From contig JAHRBC010000001.1 of assembly GCA_022702545.1 (NCBI GenBank), forward strand, positions 7,006,001-7,070,000: a stretch of DNA of 64,000 nucleotides, in the 5' to 3' direction. This document shows positions 47,356 to 57,591 of this stretch, piece after piece (position 1 is the first letter of the stretch; each line of letters begins with the position of its first letter). The notes under the pieces were generated by a model that was given only the letters and a program-made list of their open reading frames with translations, did no database searches and was not told the origin of the DNA. Source of the stretch: Phycomyces nitens (lineage: Eukaryota > Mucoromycota > Mucoromycetes > Mucorales > Phycomycetaceae). Both the position numbers and the translations under genes were made by a program.

Positions 47356-48039
47356 TTTATCTTTTGCTTTTTTCGTCGAGATAGCGGAGTTTGTATTTTA
47401 GGTTTGAGTCCTGTATTATTATTTTTGACAATTACTTTTAATCTTACTAAATGATTTATTATTTATTCAATATATATGTATATATATATATATATATATA
47501 AATGTATTTTAGGTCAATTGTTCAATAGAATATAAAGTATAGTCATTATTAAAGTGCTCAAAGAATTTAACGAATAGAAATTTTGATTCAAAACAAATAA
47601 AGATTAAAAATAATTGATTGGTATAAAAGTATAATGCAAATTTGACTATGTACCAGACCAGTCTATTAAGGCCTATACACTCCATTTATCCTTTGATATT
47701 CATAACCACTTCTTTGAGCGGGCTGAGTAAAAGTTGAGCTGAGTTCACGGAATGGGGTTTAGGGGTAGAAAGGTTGGGATATTTTTCTTCTATTGATGTC
47801 CAATCCGTGCTATTCTAAAAGATGTAATATCAATAAGGGTGGGGATAATGTCAACAATTTATTTTTATCTGTACTATAAGGCTCAGGATATCTCGATACT
47901 TTTCTCACAAGTAAATCAGGGGGACATTCAAGAGAACTATGGATTTTGACAAGGAATAAAGTCCGATTTTTTTTTTTGCATGTCAAATGTAATAAAATGC
48001 CAAGACAAAAATTGTTTTAGGTTTATTCTTCATCATCTT
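47356..48039. other. AT-rich intergenic with (TA)n microsatellite
   Basis: Contains a TA repeat at about 47471-47501 and the tRNA terminator. Nothing else supported. Confidence 0.5.
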
Positions 48040-49152
48040 ATGTCTACATCTTCGCTATTCAGCCCTCTTAAAGTGGGCCATTCCAGCCTAAACCATCGTC
48101 TGGTTCTCTGCCCCCTCACTCGCTTCCGTGCAGACAATGATCATGTGCCGACACCTCTTATGGCAGAATACTATGGCCAGCGTGCAAGCAAAGGTGGACT
48201 GATGATATCTGAAGCTACCTATATCACTCCTGTGGACGGCCTTCTTCCTAATACTCCAGGAATATACACAAAAGCCCAAGTAGAGGGGTGGAAGGAGATA
48301 TCCAAATCTGTTCATGCCAAAGGTGCCACGATGTTCCTGCAACTCTGGCACACTGGCCGTGCCGCATCTTCTCAATTGAACCCAAACAACGAACAACCAG
48401 TTGGTCCATCTGCTATATCTATCCAAGGAAAAGGCTTGACTGGTGCTCCGTACGAAATACCACATGCTCTCGAGGTGCAAGAAATACCGTATATTATAGA
48501 AACATTTGTTCAGGCAGCCAAAAATGCCATTGAGGCTGGCTTTGATGGCGTTGAGCTACATGCTGCCAATGGTTACTTGATTGACCAATTTATCAATACA
48601 TCGAGTAATAAGCGTACTGACCAGTATGGTGGGTCAATCGAGAACCGTGCCCGATTCGCAACAGAACTCGTAAGCGCAGTAGCCGAAGCAATTGGCGAAG
48701 AGCGTACAGCGATAAGATTCTCTCCTTGGTCTGGGTTCCAGGACATGAAAGATGATACGCCGTATGAGACTTGGGGATATTTGGTGAGCCAGTTTCAAGA
48801 AAAACACCCCAGGTTGGGTTATATTCACTTTATCGAGCCCCGCGATGATTTCCTTGGAAGACTTGACCAACCAGAAAGAGCCCAAATCGCGGAGACAGAG
48901 ACAGTGGAGCCATTCCAGAACATCTGGAAAGGCCCTTTCCTTGTTTCTGGAGGATACACATCAAACCCCAAACGTGCCTTTGAAACCGCTGACAAACACA
49001 ACAACACACTGGTTGGTATTGGACGAGCATTTATTTCTAATCCTGATCTTCCACTTCGGCTCAAGAATGACTGGCCATTGAGTCCTTATGATCGCTCTAC
49101 ATTCTATACCAATGATGCCGTAGGATACACAGACTATGGCTTTTATGAATAG
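48040..49152 (+). CDS. Old Yellow Enzyme (NADPH:flavin oxidoreductase / ene-reductase)
   Basis: Intronless, 370 residues from the ATG at 48040 (MSTSSLFSPLKVG). An in-frame upstream ATG at 47980 would add a 20-residue tail without family similarity. FMN TIM-barrel signatures are in place: LCPLTRFRAD, EATYITP, FLQLWHTGR (substrate/FMN loop), GFDGVELHAANGYLIDQF (the H-x-x-N pair that binds the carbonyl of the substrate), RTDQYGGSIENRARF and VGIGRAFISNPDL (FMN phosphate). The enzyme reduces activated C=C bonds of alpha,beta-unsaturated carbonyls with NADPH, likely in electrophile or oxidative-stress metabolism. Physiological substrate unknown. No targeting signal. Confidence 0.96.
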   Translation: MSTSSLFSPLKVGHSSLNHRLVLCPLTRFRADNDHVPTPLMAEYYGQRASKGGLMISEATYITPVDGLLPNTPGIYTKAQVEGWKEISKSVHAKGATMFLQLWHTGRAASSQLNPNNEQPVGPSAISIQGKGLTGAPYEIPHALEVQEIPYIIETFVQAAKNAIEAGFDGVELHAANGYLIDQFINTSSNKRTDQYGGSIENRARFATELVSAVAEAIGEERTAIRFSPWSGFQDMKDDTPYETWGYLVSQFQEKHPRLGYIHFIEPRDDFLGRLDQPERAQIAETETVEPFQNIWKGPFLVSGGYTSNPKRAFETADKHNNTLVGIGRAFISNPDLPLRLKNDWPLSPYDRSTFYTNDAVGYTDYGFYE

Positions 49153-50106
49153 TTTGCCACGTTATAGAAATATTTGTAAATATATACAATTTTTACTCTC
49201 AACATTTTTATCAGGTTTGATTACAGTATGTCTTATCCAGTCTTGTAAGGAGTGAGAGTATTGGTTTTGTCATGTCTATCCAGAGCATCCGTACTAATTT
49301 CATGAATGCAATAAGTTGTGTCTTTCTTGAGTACCACAGCCTTTCTTTTCTTAAAGGTTTATGAAAAACAAATGGTAAATGGAGGCTAGCAATAATTTAT
49401 ATTTACTCTCTTTGCATCTACTTTTACAACTGTGGGATTTCCAACTTTTGGGCAACTACAGTCTCTTATCAAAGACACACTTTTCACAGATGTGCTTGTA
49501 TAATCCAGAAAGAGAGAATCGAGACCTTTTAAAATGCTTACCCAACTTTTGCCTTGCTTCTTCAAGAACAATAAGAGGGTTATTGTCAAACATCTCTATA
49601 CAAAAGAGCGAGTATTGAGAAAACAATATATTTGCTCTATGATTATTGTTTTATTTAGTATATGACGAGGAAGCAGCGTTTTATTGCTATTATTGAATTT
49701 GTCGAGTAGTTTGCAAGCGCTACTACGAGGTGTACCGGATTTCTCTGCTGAGCTCATGTCACTGACAGCTCTTCTTAGATTATTTAAATAAACCTTTTCA
49801 ACTTGATATTGTCCATATTTCTTATACTTTTCAGTAAAGGCAACAAAAGATTGCTAAACATCTTTAATCAGATTGCCCTTTACCTCTATTGTTGTTGATC
49901 AAAGTTTAGGAATTATGTCGAGATCAATAAGCATTAAATATTGACATTTTCGATGGTTGTATTATCATATTCTTCAATAGCACTGTCATCAAATACTAGA
50001 AGCGATTCTTCTTTAGAGTTACAATGAATAAAGACCATTTTTTGGAATTAAATGAAAGTGTCTCAATCTCAAGCAAAAACACGGAATTAATAAGTTTCAT
50101 ACATGT
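49153..50106. other. Intergenic, no supported gene
   Basis: AT-rich sequence between the OYE gene and the repeat upstream of the kinase. ORFs near 49380-49620 have no homology I recognise. Confidence 0.45.
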
Positions 50107-50187
50107 AATTTTATTTTTTATTGGGCCAATTTTTTTAGGCTTGGCCCAATTTTTTTTTGGGTGACCCAACCTATTTTCTTTACCTGT
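50107..50187 (+). repeat. ~80-bp repeat, uninterrupted copy (unoccupied DIRS target sequence)
   Basis: Reads AATTTTATTTTTTATTGGGC..., includes the inverted pair ATTGGGCC / GGCCCAAT and the palindrome TTGGGTGACCCAA, and ends TTTACCTGTA. The same sequence occurs split at 58807-58850 and 62741-62781, where a 3.9-kb element sits inside it. Flanks of the two copies differ, so the repeat itself has moved or is a widespread short element. It lies about 200 bp upstream of the kinase ATG. Confidence 0.85.
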
Positions 50188-50391
50188 ATCAAGTAACTCA
50201 AGGCTGAGTTGTACCTCGGTTAAGAAACCACGTTTGGGTGCTTAGCCACTTGGTACAGCAGAATGCGCACCCGTTCTCTGGTGTATCTTGCGTGTAGCAA
50301 CCCTAATCACGTGTCTGATCTGGGTCCTGTCTTTAAAATGGACTCTTTCTCTACTGCCTTTCTCTTTTCAGTTTGATCATCACAAATTATC

Positions 50392-52058
50392 ATGAGCAAA
50401 GAACCCATTGTCAAACGAATCCTGGCCCTCTTCAAAAAGACACACGAGAAGAGCGATGAGCCTCCCTATCCAGCAGAGCTTGAGAAATCCTACAAGATCA
50501 CCAACAAGATCCTTGGCGTTGGATCCTTTGCTGTTGTCAAGGAATGCATAGCACACGACACCCAGAAAGCATATGCACTCAAGATTATCCTCAAGAAGGT
50601 TATCGCAGGCAAGTATTACTTTTTGGAGTACTCTTCTTGCTATTGAGGCGGAGATGTCTATCCTATAGTCTTGTTTTATTTTATTTTTGGGTTGGGATCG
50701 GTTAATCGGATGGATATAGAGGAATGATATAAAAGGCATGGCTCTAACTTCAAGGAATATAGGAAAGGAACATATGCTGTACAGTGAATTAGGTAATGTG
50801 ATATATGCTATAGCATGGCATCTTAATATAAACCTGGTGCATTCTAGATATCCTAAAGCAAGTACGACATCCCCATGTTGTATCCATGCATGATTTGTAC
50901 GAGTCAAAGGAGGCCGTATACATTGTCACTGATCTTGCTAGCGGTGGAGAATTATTTACTCAGCTGCTGGACAGAGGAAGCTATACTGAAAAGGATGCGT
51001 CCAATCTCATGAAGCAAGTACTCGAAGGTCTCTCCTATCTCCACAGTCAGGATGTAAGTCAAGCTATTTAAAGTGGGTCTAGTCTTATTTATCTCTCTTG
51101 TCCGTAGATTGTCCACCGTGATATTAAGCCTGAAAATGTGAGTACTACAGATATGCATTACAAGACAGTCGATTCTAATACAACAGTTTGATTCTAGCTT
51201 TTGTTCAAAGACACAACAAAGGATTCGAGCCTGTTGATTACCGACTTTGGTCTATCAAAGATCCTCAAGACACACGATGATATCCTTATGACAGCATGCG
51301 GTACACCTGGCTATGTTGCCCCTGAGGTCCTGTTGCAGATTGGCCACGGAAAGCCTGTTGATTTATGGAGTGTTGGCGTAATTACCGTAAGTCTTTGGGG
51401 GTTTTTTAGTAGATATCAAACTAATCACATTATATTAGTTTACTCTGTTGAGTGGATATACACCGTTCTGGGGAGAAGGTATTGTTATTGTAGTGGTATA
51501 ATAGAGACATAGGGTGCTCACTAGGCCCATAGATCAAGCTGCTTTGTTTGAATCAATCATGTCTGGCAGATATGAATTCGATGAAGAATACTGGAGCGCC
51601 ATCTCTGAATCTGGTAAGTTAATTCTGATCGATCTTATGAAACTAGGCCAATCACACTAAACAATCACTCTGGCTTAAAATAGCCAAGGATTTTGTCGAT
51701 GGTCTTCTTACTTTTAAGCCTGAGAAGCGTCTTACAGCAGAAGAAGCTTTGAGCCACCCATGGATTACTGAGAACCTCTCCCACAGCAGCTGTGATGGAC
51801 ATGACATTGCACCAACTGTTCGCAAGGGTCTCAACAGTCGCAGATCATTTAAATCTATTGCACAGGCTATAACCATTGCCCAGCGCCTTAGAACTCTCAG
51901 CCTTAGTGATGTAGAAGACGAGTCTGAAGATTCTGATGGTAAGTAAAAGCGTAGCAAATATTAAAGGCATATTTGTATTCAATTATTAATATTATTATTA
52001 TTATTTACTTTCTTTTTTTAAAAAAAAAGTAGAAGAGACGTTGAAAGTAGGCTCCTAA
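50392..52058 (+). CDS. Ca2+/calmodulin-dependent protein kinase I-like Ser/Thr kinase
   Basis: Nine exons (50392-50608, 50763-50792, 50848-51053, 51108-51137, 51198-51386, 51439-51478, 51533-51613, 51684-51938, 52030-52058) join to 358 residues. Kinase landmarks: glycine loop LGVGSFAVVKEC, VAIK-type lysine YALKIILKK, catalytic loop IVHRDIKPEN, ITDFGLSK, YVAPEVL and LWSVGVI. The C-terminal segment RRSFKSIAQAITIAQRL looks like the autoinhibitory/calmodulin-binding helix. The first intron starts with GC: GCAG|GCAAGT, the consensus of GC-AG introns. Only this junction restores IAGKEHMLYSELDILKQV, the expected alpha-C region with its glutamate. The activation loop keeps a Thr/Cys-rich MTACGTPGY, so activation by an upstream CaMKK is plausible. 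The inverted-repeat complex begins 243 bp after the stop. Confidence 0.94.
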
Positions 52059-52409
52059 GAGGGTATTTGAGTTTCTGAATTTCTCGACTCTGTATCCATG
52101 CTGGTTTTTAGAAGGATAACTTATGATATCTCAATTGACACCATTGCTTTTTTTATTTTTATTCCTACTATTCTTTTATAAAGTAGATATACATTTTTAC
52201 ATAATAACATTTGGACCAATATCATTTATCTCCTTGTATTTTAATATATTTATTGAAATCCAACACATAAAAAGTATGGCTACCTTCAACTTTATAATAG
52301 ATTGGGTCACTTTTCTGGAGATGGGTCAAATTTATGACTGGGCACCGGTGCCGTCTTTCTGCTAAGAGTGAAATAAATACATAGATATATTTACTCAAGT
52401 TTTATATAG

Positions 52410-53374
52410 GATCTGAGGCCCTCCACCTCTACACTCCACGCCCAACTGAATGGCCAGATGGCACAAAGTCAGATGTTCTCTACGCACCATCAGTGGTATC
52501 TGCTGACTTCCCGCCCATGCTTATAGAAATTCAACGTACCATTGATCAAGCCTTCATTGACCGCCTGCTCAATTATTCATTAAATGTAAAAAACGAATAT
52601 GAAGCCAAGCCAGTGATACTTGTATTTGGTATCGAAAGAACGTGCAGCTATATCTCGACAGACTTTGAAGAAACGCAGCATTCCTTTGTAAAAGAAATCT
52701 CATGCAAGTACTGGGCCAAAAACTGTTTTTTTATTGATCATGATACAATCGAAAAAGATCTTATACAACCTTCACTTCACCCATTGTTGGCTATTGGAGT
52801 CTTTCTTTGTGGACAAAAACCATCATTGATTTCAATGGAACATAAAAATGATACAACCATGCAGAAACTATACAAAATCGCCAAAGAGCAGACGGAGGAA
52901 GAAAACAAAGAAACACCCATTGCAGCGGCTTTGGCTGACGTTTGCAACCAAACAAGCACACAATTCCAAAAGATAATAAACGTGATAGGAGCTATGCCTG
53001 ACAGTCTTCTCAAAAAACGCGCACTAGCCTACGCAGACGATGGAGTTTTGTATACGGAGACATGTAAACGCAAATATTTCAAGAAGAGCTCCCCATGTGT
53101 ATCTCCAATGCCAGCACCTTTGGAACTGCCCGAGGCAACAATAAAGCAAATGAATGTAAATGCAACCGGCTGTGAAAACAAAGATGACATTTTACCTGAA
53201 AGCAGTATTCCAAAAAACGATATGGACTATACCCTTCAGTTCAAAAAGTCAGTAGAAACAATGAACTGGAAGGAATGCTTTGAAACTGGCAAGAAAGATG
53301 GGTATTTTAGCAATTATGCTACGCCAGCAAGTTTAAAAAGAGCGTTTTTCAAAAAAAGATCCAATGAAGAATAA
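52410..53374 (+). pseudogene. 5'-truncated Rpn-like / PD-(D/E)XK nuclease gene, left copy
   Basis: An open frame starts right after an acceptor-like TTTATATAG and runs 320 codons to TAA without an AUG ahead of the conserved core, so at least one upstream exon is missing. The core HLYTPRPTEWPDGTKSDVLY, then PPMLIEIQ and RLLNYSL, followed by KPVILVFGI, fits the D...E-x-Q active-site layout of the PD-(D/E)XK superfamily and resembles Rpn-type recombination-promoting nucleases / transposase-associated nucleases. Related proteins are, from memory, multicopy in Mucorales. The C-terminal third is basic and polar (ending LKRAFFKKRSNEE). The ORF is free of stops and identical to its partner, so selection or very recent duplication is possible. 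Family call is moderate; the truncation is clear. Confidence 0.6.
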
Positions 53375-53518
53375 AGCTGGTCAATAGTACCTACTTCCCC
53401 TCATTAGTACTATGCTATACTATACCATTTTTGCCACCATCTTTTTGTATCATTATTAAAAAAAAAGAAATAAAAAGAAAACTTGACGTACTATAGTGAG
53501 CCTCGTAGTTTTTCATTG

Positions 53519-53611
53519 AGCATTCTACGCTCTAAAGCGATTCGTGATTTGATAGTCTAAAAAAATGTACTGAACTTGAAGTCTCACAAAGAAATATCGA
53601 GCGAGCTCAAC
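53519..53611 (+). pseudogene. N-terminal stub of an IS630/Tc1-like transposase (left arm)
   Basis: Same bases as the start of the transposase remnant in the right arm (SILRSKAIRDLIV, then a TAA, then LNLKSHKEISSELN). Cut off at 53611 by the LINE tail. Confidence 0.55.
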
Positions 53612-53639
53612 TTTTTTTTTTTTTAGTATTTATTGGTAT

Positions 53640-53663
53640 GACCGGCACTTTTCCAGTGCGGTC
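53640..53663 (-). other. 3' stem-loop of the LINE
   Basis: On the minus strand GACCG-CACT is paired with AGTG-C-CGGTC around a GGAAA loop, with one bulge. It sits just upstream of an AATAAA-like signal and the poly(A) tail. Such 3' hairpins serve as recognition sites for the reverse transcriptase in several LINE clades. Confidence 0.65.
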
Positions 53664-53697
53664 TTAAGAATTGGAGAAGGGGAGGGGAAAAGCCTAA

Positions 53698-56600
53698 TTA
53701 ATCACTAAACGAATATGAATTTTTTTGTATGGCCTTTGAGGCTTCAGCCACAATCGGCCCAAGCAAGAAGGGGGTGCTGCTGAAGACGAATGCCCAATGG
53801 GCTTTCCAGATGGTGTGGGCGGTTATAGAAACGATGGCGATTTGGAGGGATGGAGAAATGGATGAAGAGAAGTGAGTCTGGGTGAGGAGGGCAATTGCGT
53901 CTGTTGTGGAAAGGTTCGGCGCAAACCGATCAAGAACTGACACCCAGATGGGTTGTTTTCTGAAGCACAAGAAGACAAAGTGTGGCAGTGTGTCTATATC
54001 CTCAAGGCAGATTGGGCAGGTGGGGTTGGGGAGGAAGGAGGTGGTGCGGTGAAAAACAAAGGCAGTAGTGGGAATCCGTTGCCAAAGGATTTTCCACCAA
54101 AGAGTTCTGGTGTTGTGAGGCATAGACCATCGCCAGAACTGTTTCCATTTGAGGTCGGGAGGAGAGGGAGAAGAAGGCACGGGGAGGAGATGTCGACGTA
54201 GCGATCCAGTTCTAGTTTTGAGAAGGGGGCGCCCATCAGTCTCCACTAACGACATCAGTGAGAGAAACCCGTTCTCAGCCAGAGAAGAGTTGGGTGGGGG
54301 AGGTAAAAGAAGTGTGATAAACCACGGCCAAAGGACAATCTTGGCTTCATCAAGGTGGCGGAAAAAGGAGATGAGGCGGTTCCTGGCGTATCCAACAGTA
54401 TTTGCCGGCCGACGACAGAGAATCCCTTGGGAGTTAACCATAAAAGCATGGTAGACGAAAAGCCCTTTTTGGTTCCATTTGGGTATGGCGAATGGGGGAA
54501 GGAAGGTCCAAATGGTATGAAGAGGAAGAGTGAGGGCAGTAATGGGCGAGAAACAAATAGAGAGCGGGAGTGTGGGAGGGAGAATGTGTGAACTAGCCCG
54601 AAGTAGCGGCTGTAGAGGAAGAGGGAATGTGGAGTGATGGGGAGGAAACAAAAGTCCAATCGATGGGGAGGGCGAAGAGAGGTGAAGCTGTAAAAGAAAA
54701 TCAATATAGGGAAGGACATACTTGGATTTGGCATAAGACTCGCGAAGGATAGGTAATATCCAGCGTAATTGCAGGGCCTTTTGCTGGCGTTCTGGATCGA
54801 TAAGTCCCAAACCGCCTTTTCGGCGAGGTTGGCACAGATGATCCCATGAGGGTCTACCGAACCCAAGTGAGAGATAGTTCCGAATTGATTTGTGGATAGA
54901 AGTGAAGAAAGAGGCCGGAGCCGGCATGACATACAGGACGTGCCATAGTGTACTAAGAAGGAGAGAGTTAGCTATAAGGCTTTTACCCCGAACAGACAAA
55001 CGACGCTGTGCAAGAACAAGACAATGACAGTCAAGTTTGCTGAGGAGGGCGGAGCGAAAAGATTCCAGCTGGCGAGGGTGGGAAGTGAGAGGAAAACCGA
55101 GGTAGCGGATGGCATCGGCAGATTGTCGGTCATGGAGGTTGGTGATATCAGCGGCAGCAAGGACAGGACCCCAGTCAGGAACAAAAGTGCCAGAGAGGGA
55201 GACCGCAACTGATTTACCTAGATTGACTCGAGCGTTAGAAGCTCGGCCATACAGGGACAGGATGGAGAGTAGCGAGGCAAGTTCAGAGGGAGATGACAGA
55301 AGAAAGAGCAAATCATCGGCATAGGCTAGGAGCTTGAGAGGTTTAGGAGAGGTGAGAGGATGGGGAGGGGTGAGATGGGAAGGAATGTCAAAGGTGAAGC
55401 CGGAGAGTGATGGGGAAGCAAGGAGGGTACGAAGTAATGGCTCAAAAGCCAAGTTGAAAAGAAGAGGGGACAGAGGGTCACCTTGTCGCAGCCCACGGTC
55501 CTGTGAAAATAGAGAGGAAGTAAAACCGTTGACGTTGACGTGGATCTGTGTAGAGAAGAAAAGGGAAAGTATGGTGTCAATGAAAATCATAGGGAATCGG
55601 AAGTGAGAGAGAATTAGGCGGAGGTAGGATGGATGAACGCGATCATAAGCTTTTTCTTGATCCAAAAGCAGAGCCACACCTGGGTGCTTGGAAAGTTGGG
55701 CATGATGCATTGTGAGGCGAGTGAGGAGACCATTATCAGCGATGAAACGATTAGACATAAATCCAGATTGAAAAGGAGTGATGAGAGGATTGATACATAA
55801 CCGAAGCCTGGCTGTCAGTAGCTTAGTAAACAGTTTTGCATCGCAGTTGATGAGCGAGATTGGACGCCAGTTCTTGAGCACCGAGGTATCACCAGCTTTG
55901 GGAAGTAAAACCAAAACCGTTTCGAGCCAGGAAGGAGGAAAAACTCCATGGAGAGCGTTCTGATACACATCCACAGCAAGCTCACGAACATAGGGATGGA
56001 GGAATAAATGTTTCCACAAGGGATACGGAAGTCCATCCAAACCAGGACTGGAGTTGGTGGGCGTGTGTTTGAGAATGTCGTCGAGTTCGAGTGAAGTGAT
56101 AGGGAGTATGAGGAAGGAGGCATCAGAAGATGAGAGGTGTGCGGAGGAGGGAACGTGTTGCATAAGATCAGTAGTAGCTTGGTAGTCCATTGGTTCGGAG
56201 GTATATAGGGTTTGGTAGAATTGACGGGTATGAGCCAGAAGTGCTGAGGTGGAGGTGAATGTTTGATCAATGGTAGGGTCACGTAGGGAGGTGATGGAAC
56301 GAGAGACAGTGCGGGATTTAATGACTCGATAGAAGTAGGAATTGGATTGCTCCCCCTCTTCGGTCCATCGAATATGTGCACGCTTCGCAAGTCGAGAGGT
56401 GGTGGAGGTTTGTATGTCGGCAATCATGGCTTCAACCTGGGCCAGACCAGGGAGGGAGGGGTGGCGTAGGAGGTGAGAGCGTTCCTTGTGCAAAGCATGT
56501 TCAGCATTTCGATGGCGTCGGGCATATTTTTTGGCATAAGAGGTCGTAAGGTTTTTAATAGCCTGCTTGAGCATATCCCATCTATCCGGGGCATTGGCCG

Positions 56601-57085
56601 CGCAACCAAGAGAGTCACTAGCAGAGTCCAAGAGATCATCGAGTTGCCCAAGGAATTCATCGCGTAGGAGGAAGGCGGTGTTGAAGCGCCATATACCAGG
56701 TCCAGAGGGGCGAAGTAGTGGGATGGAGATGGTGAGAAGACTGTGATCTGTCCAAGTAGGGTTAAGGAAAGTGATTTCAGGGTTGGAAGTGCGTATAGAG
56801 GTAGGACGAAATATATAGTCAATGCACGAGTGGTGTCGGCCGTTGTAGAAAGTAGGAAGTGGAGAAGTATTAATGGGAGTGATGGCATCGGTGAAGTGTT
56901 ACTGAAGGAAATGACGCCAAGCTGCAGGATGTGTGGTATGTCGGTGCATATTGCAGTTGAAGTCACCAAGCAAAAAAGTCGGATGGTGGAAGGTAGAAGA
57001 GGAAAGAGTGTTTGTAAGAGCGTTGTAAAAAGGACGTCGTTGTGCTGTGGGGCTTGGTTCGTAGACAATAATGAGGGTAACGCTA
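53698..57085 (-). pseudogene. LINE ORF2: APE endonuclease (partial) + reverse transcriptase + zf-RVT
   Basis: The reading frame runs from the truncated endonuclease (VTLIIVYEPS; LLGDFNCNMH; SCIDYIF; WTDHSLLTI) into a complete reverse transcriptase. The RT has motif A LLLDQEKAYDRV, motif B RGLRQGDPLSPLLF and motif C LLAYADDLLFLL, with the C-terminal CPICLEDIDTLPHFVFLC zinc knuckle. One in-frame TAA (56899-56901) breaks the endonuclease part; the 977 codons downstream of the break (ATG at 56631) are open. The endonuclease lacks its first strands and its catalytic Glu/Asp region, so the copy is immobile unless complemented. RT motifs are otherwise intact, which suggests a young insertion. L1/Tad-like affiliation is likely but not settled. 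Confidence 0.88.
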
Positions 57086-57130
57086 GCGCTAATTTAACGC
57101 AAGCCGTTAACGCGAGCGCTCAAATAACGC
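57082..57130. repeat. Two imperfect 19-bp direct repeats at the LINE 5' junction
   Basis: GCTAGCGCTAATTTAACGC (57082-57100) and GCGAGCGCTCAAATAACGC (57112-57130) are separated by AAGCCGTTAAC. They lie between the LINE truncation point and the transposase remnant and are GC-richer than either. Origin unknown: remains of the LINE 5' end, or filler DNA at the junction. Confidence 0.6.
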
Positions 57131-57216
57131 ATTATGTGCGCTGTTTTTCGCCATGGTGCCTGAAGACTCATGATAAACTACTTTCTTTTCAGTAAAGTCT
57201 CCTGACCATTTCTTTT

Positions 57217-57591
57217 TTACTCCAAGGGCGTTGCCCTTTTGAGTGTTAATCGGACTATTTTATTGAGGAATCTACAAAGCGTCGAGATACTTATACGCTC
57301 AATATCATTGAATTTTGCAATGATTTCATGCTGCAATTCTGCCAGAGTAATTGTGTTGTTATTGTCAACCATTTCGAAAATAGCTTGAATATGCTCTTGT
57401 CTTATTATGCTGCCTTTATCTTCACCCATGCTTTTGTAGTCTGTACTTTCGATCTCAGAAAAATGGCGAAGAATTCATTTTACTGTTGTAAGTGATACGT
57501 TGAGCTCGCTCGATATTTCTTTGTGAGACTTCAAGTTCAGTACATTTTTTTAGACTATCAAATCACGAATCGCTTTAGAGCGTAGAATGCT
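57217..57591 (-). pseudogene. IS630/Tc1-mariner-like transposase remnant (helix-turn-helix part)
   Basis: The frame starts in the right arm (SILRSKAIRDLIV), meets TAA at 57550-57552, continues with LNLKSHKEISSELNVSLTTVK, meets TGA at 57475-57477, and then runs through the 70-codon open segment RQEHIQAIFEMVDNNNTI...TLAELQHEII...ISISTLCRFLNK...LTLKRATPLE. That is the paired HTH region of IS630/Tc1-type transposases. The DDE/D catalytic domain is absent. Two stops and the missing catalytic part make it dead. Confidence 0.7.

Larger units (their letters stand above)
52301..53611 (+). repeat. Inverted arm, left copy
   Basis: The outer terminus ATTGGGTCACTTTTCTGGAG is at 52301. The inner end GAGCTCAAC stops exactly where the LINE poly(T)/poly(A) begins (53612). 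Confidence 0.9.
53612..57085 (-). mobile_element. 5'-truncated LINE (non-LTR retrotransposon) with APE endonuclease and reverse transcriptase
   Basis: On the minus strand the element reads partial endonuclease, reverse transcriptase, C-terminal zinc knuckle, 3' hairpin and poly(A) (plus-strand T14 at 53612-53625). It interrupts the inverted-arm structure at 53611/53612. The 5' end at about 57085 starts in the middle of the endonuclease fold, the usual product of incomplete reverse transcription. Confidence 0.88.

Noticed and set aside
47980..48039. Upstream ATG of the Old Yellow Enzyme gene
   Set aside because: It adds 20 residues with no similarity to OYE N-termini; the internal ATG at 48040 starts the usual S-x-LFSPLKVG beginning.
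56424..57068. 214-codon minus-strand ORF upstream of the reverse transcriptase
   Set aside because: Wrong frame over the LINE endonuclease. The real frame shows GDFN, DYIF and WTDH motifs and contains a TAA.
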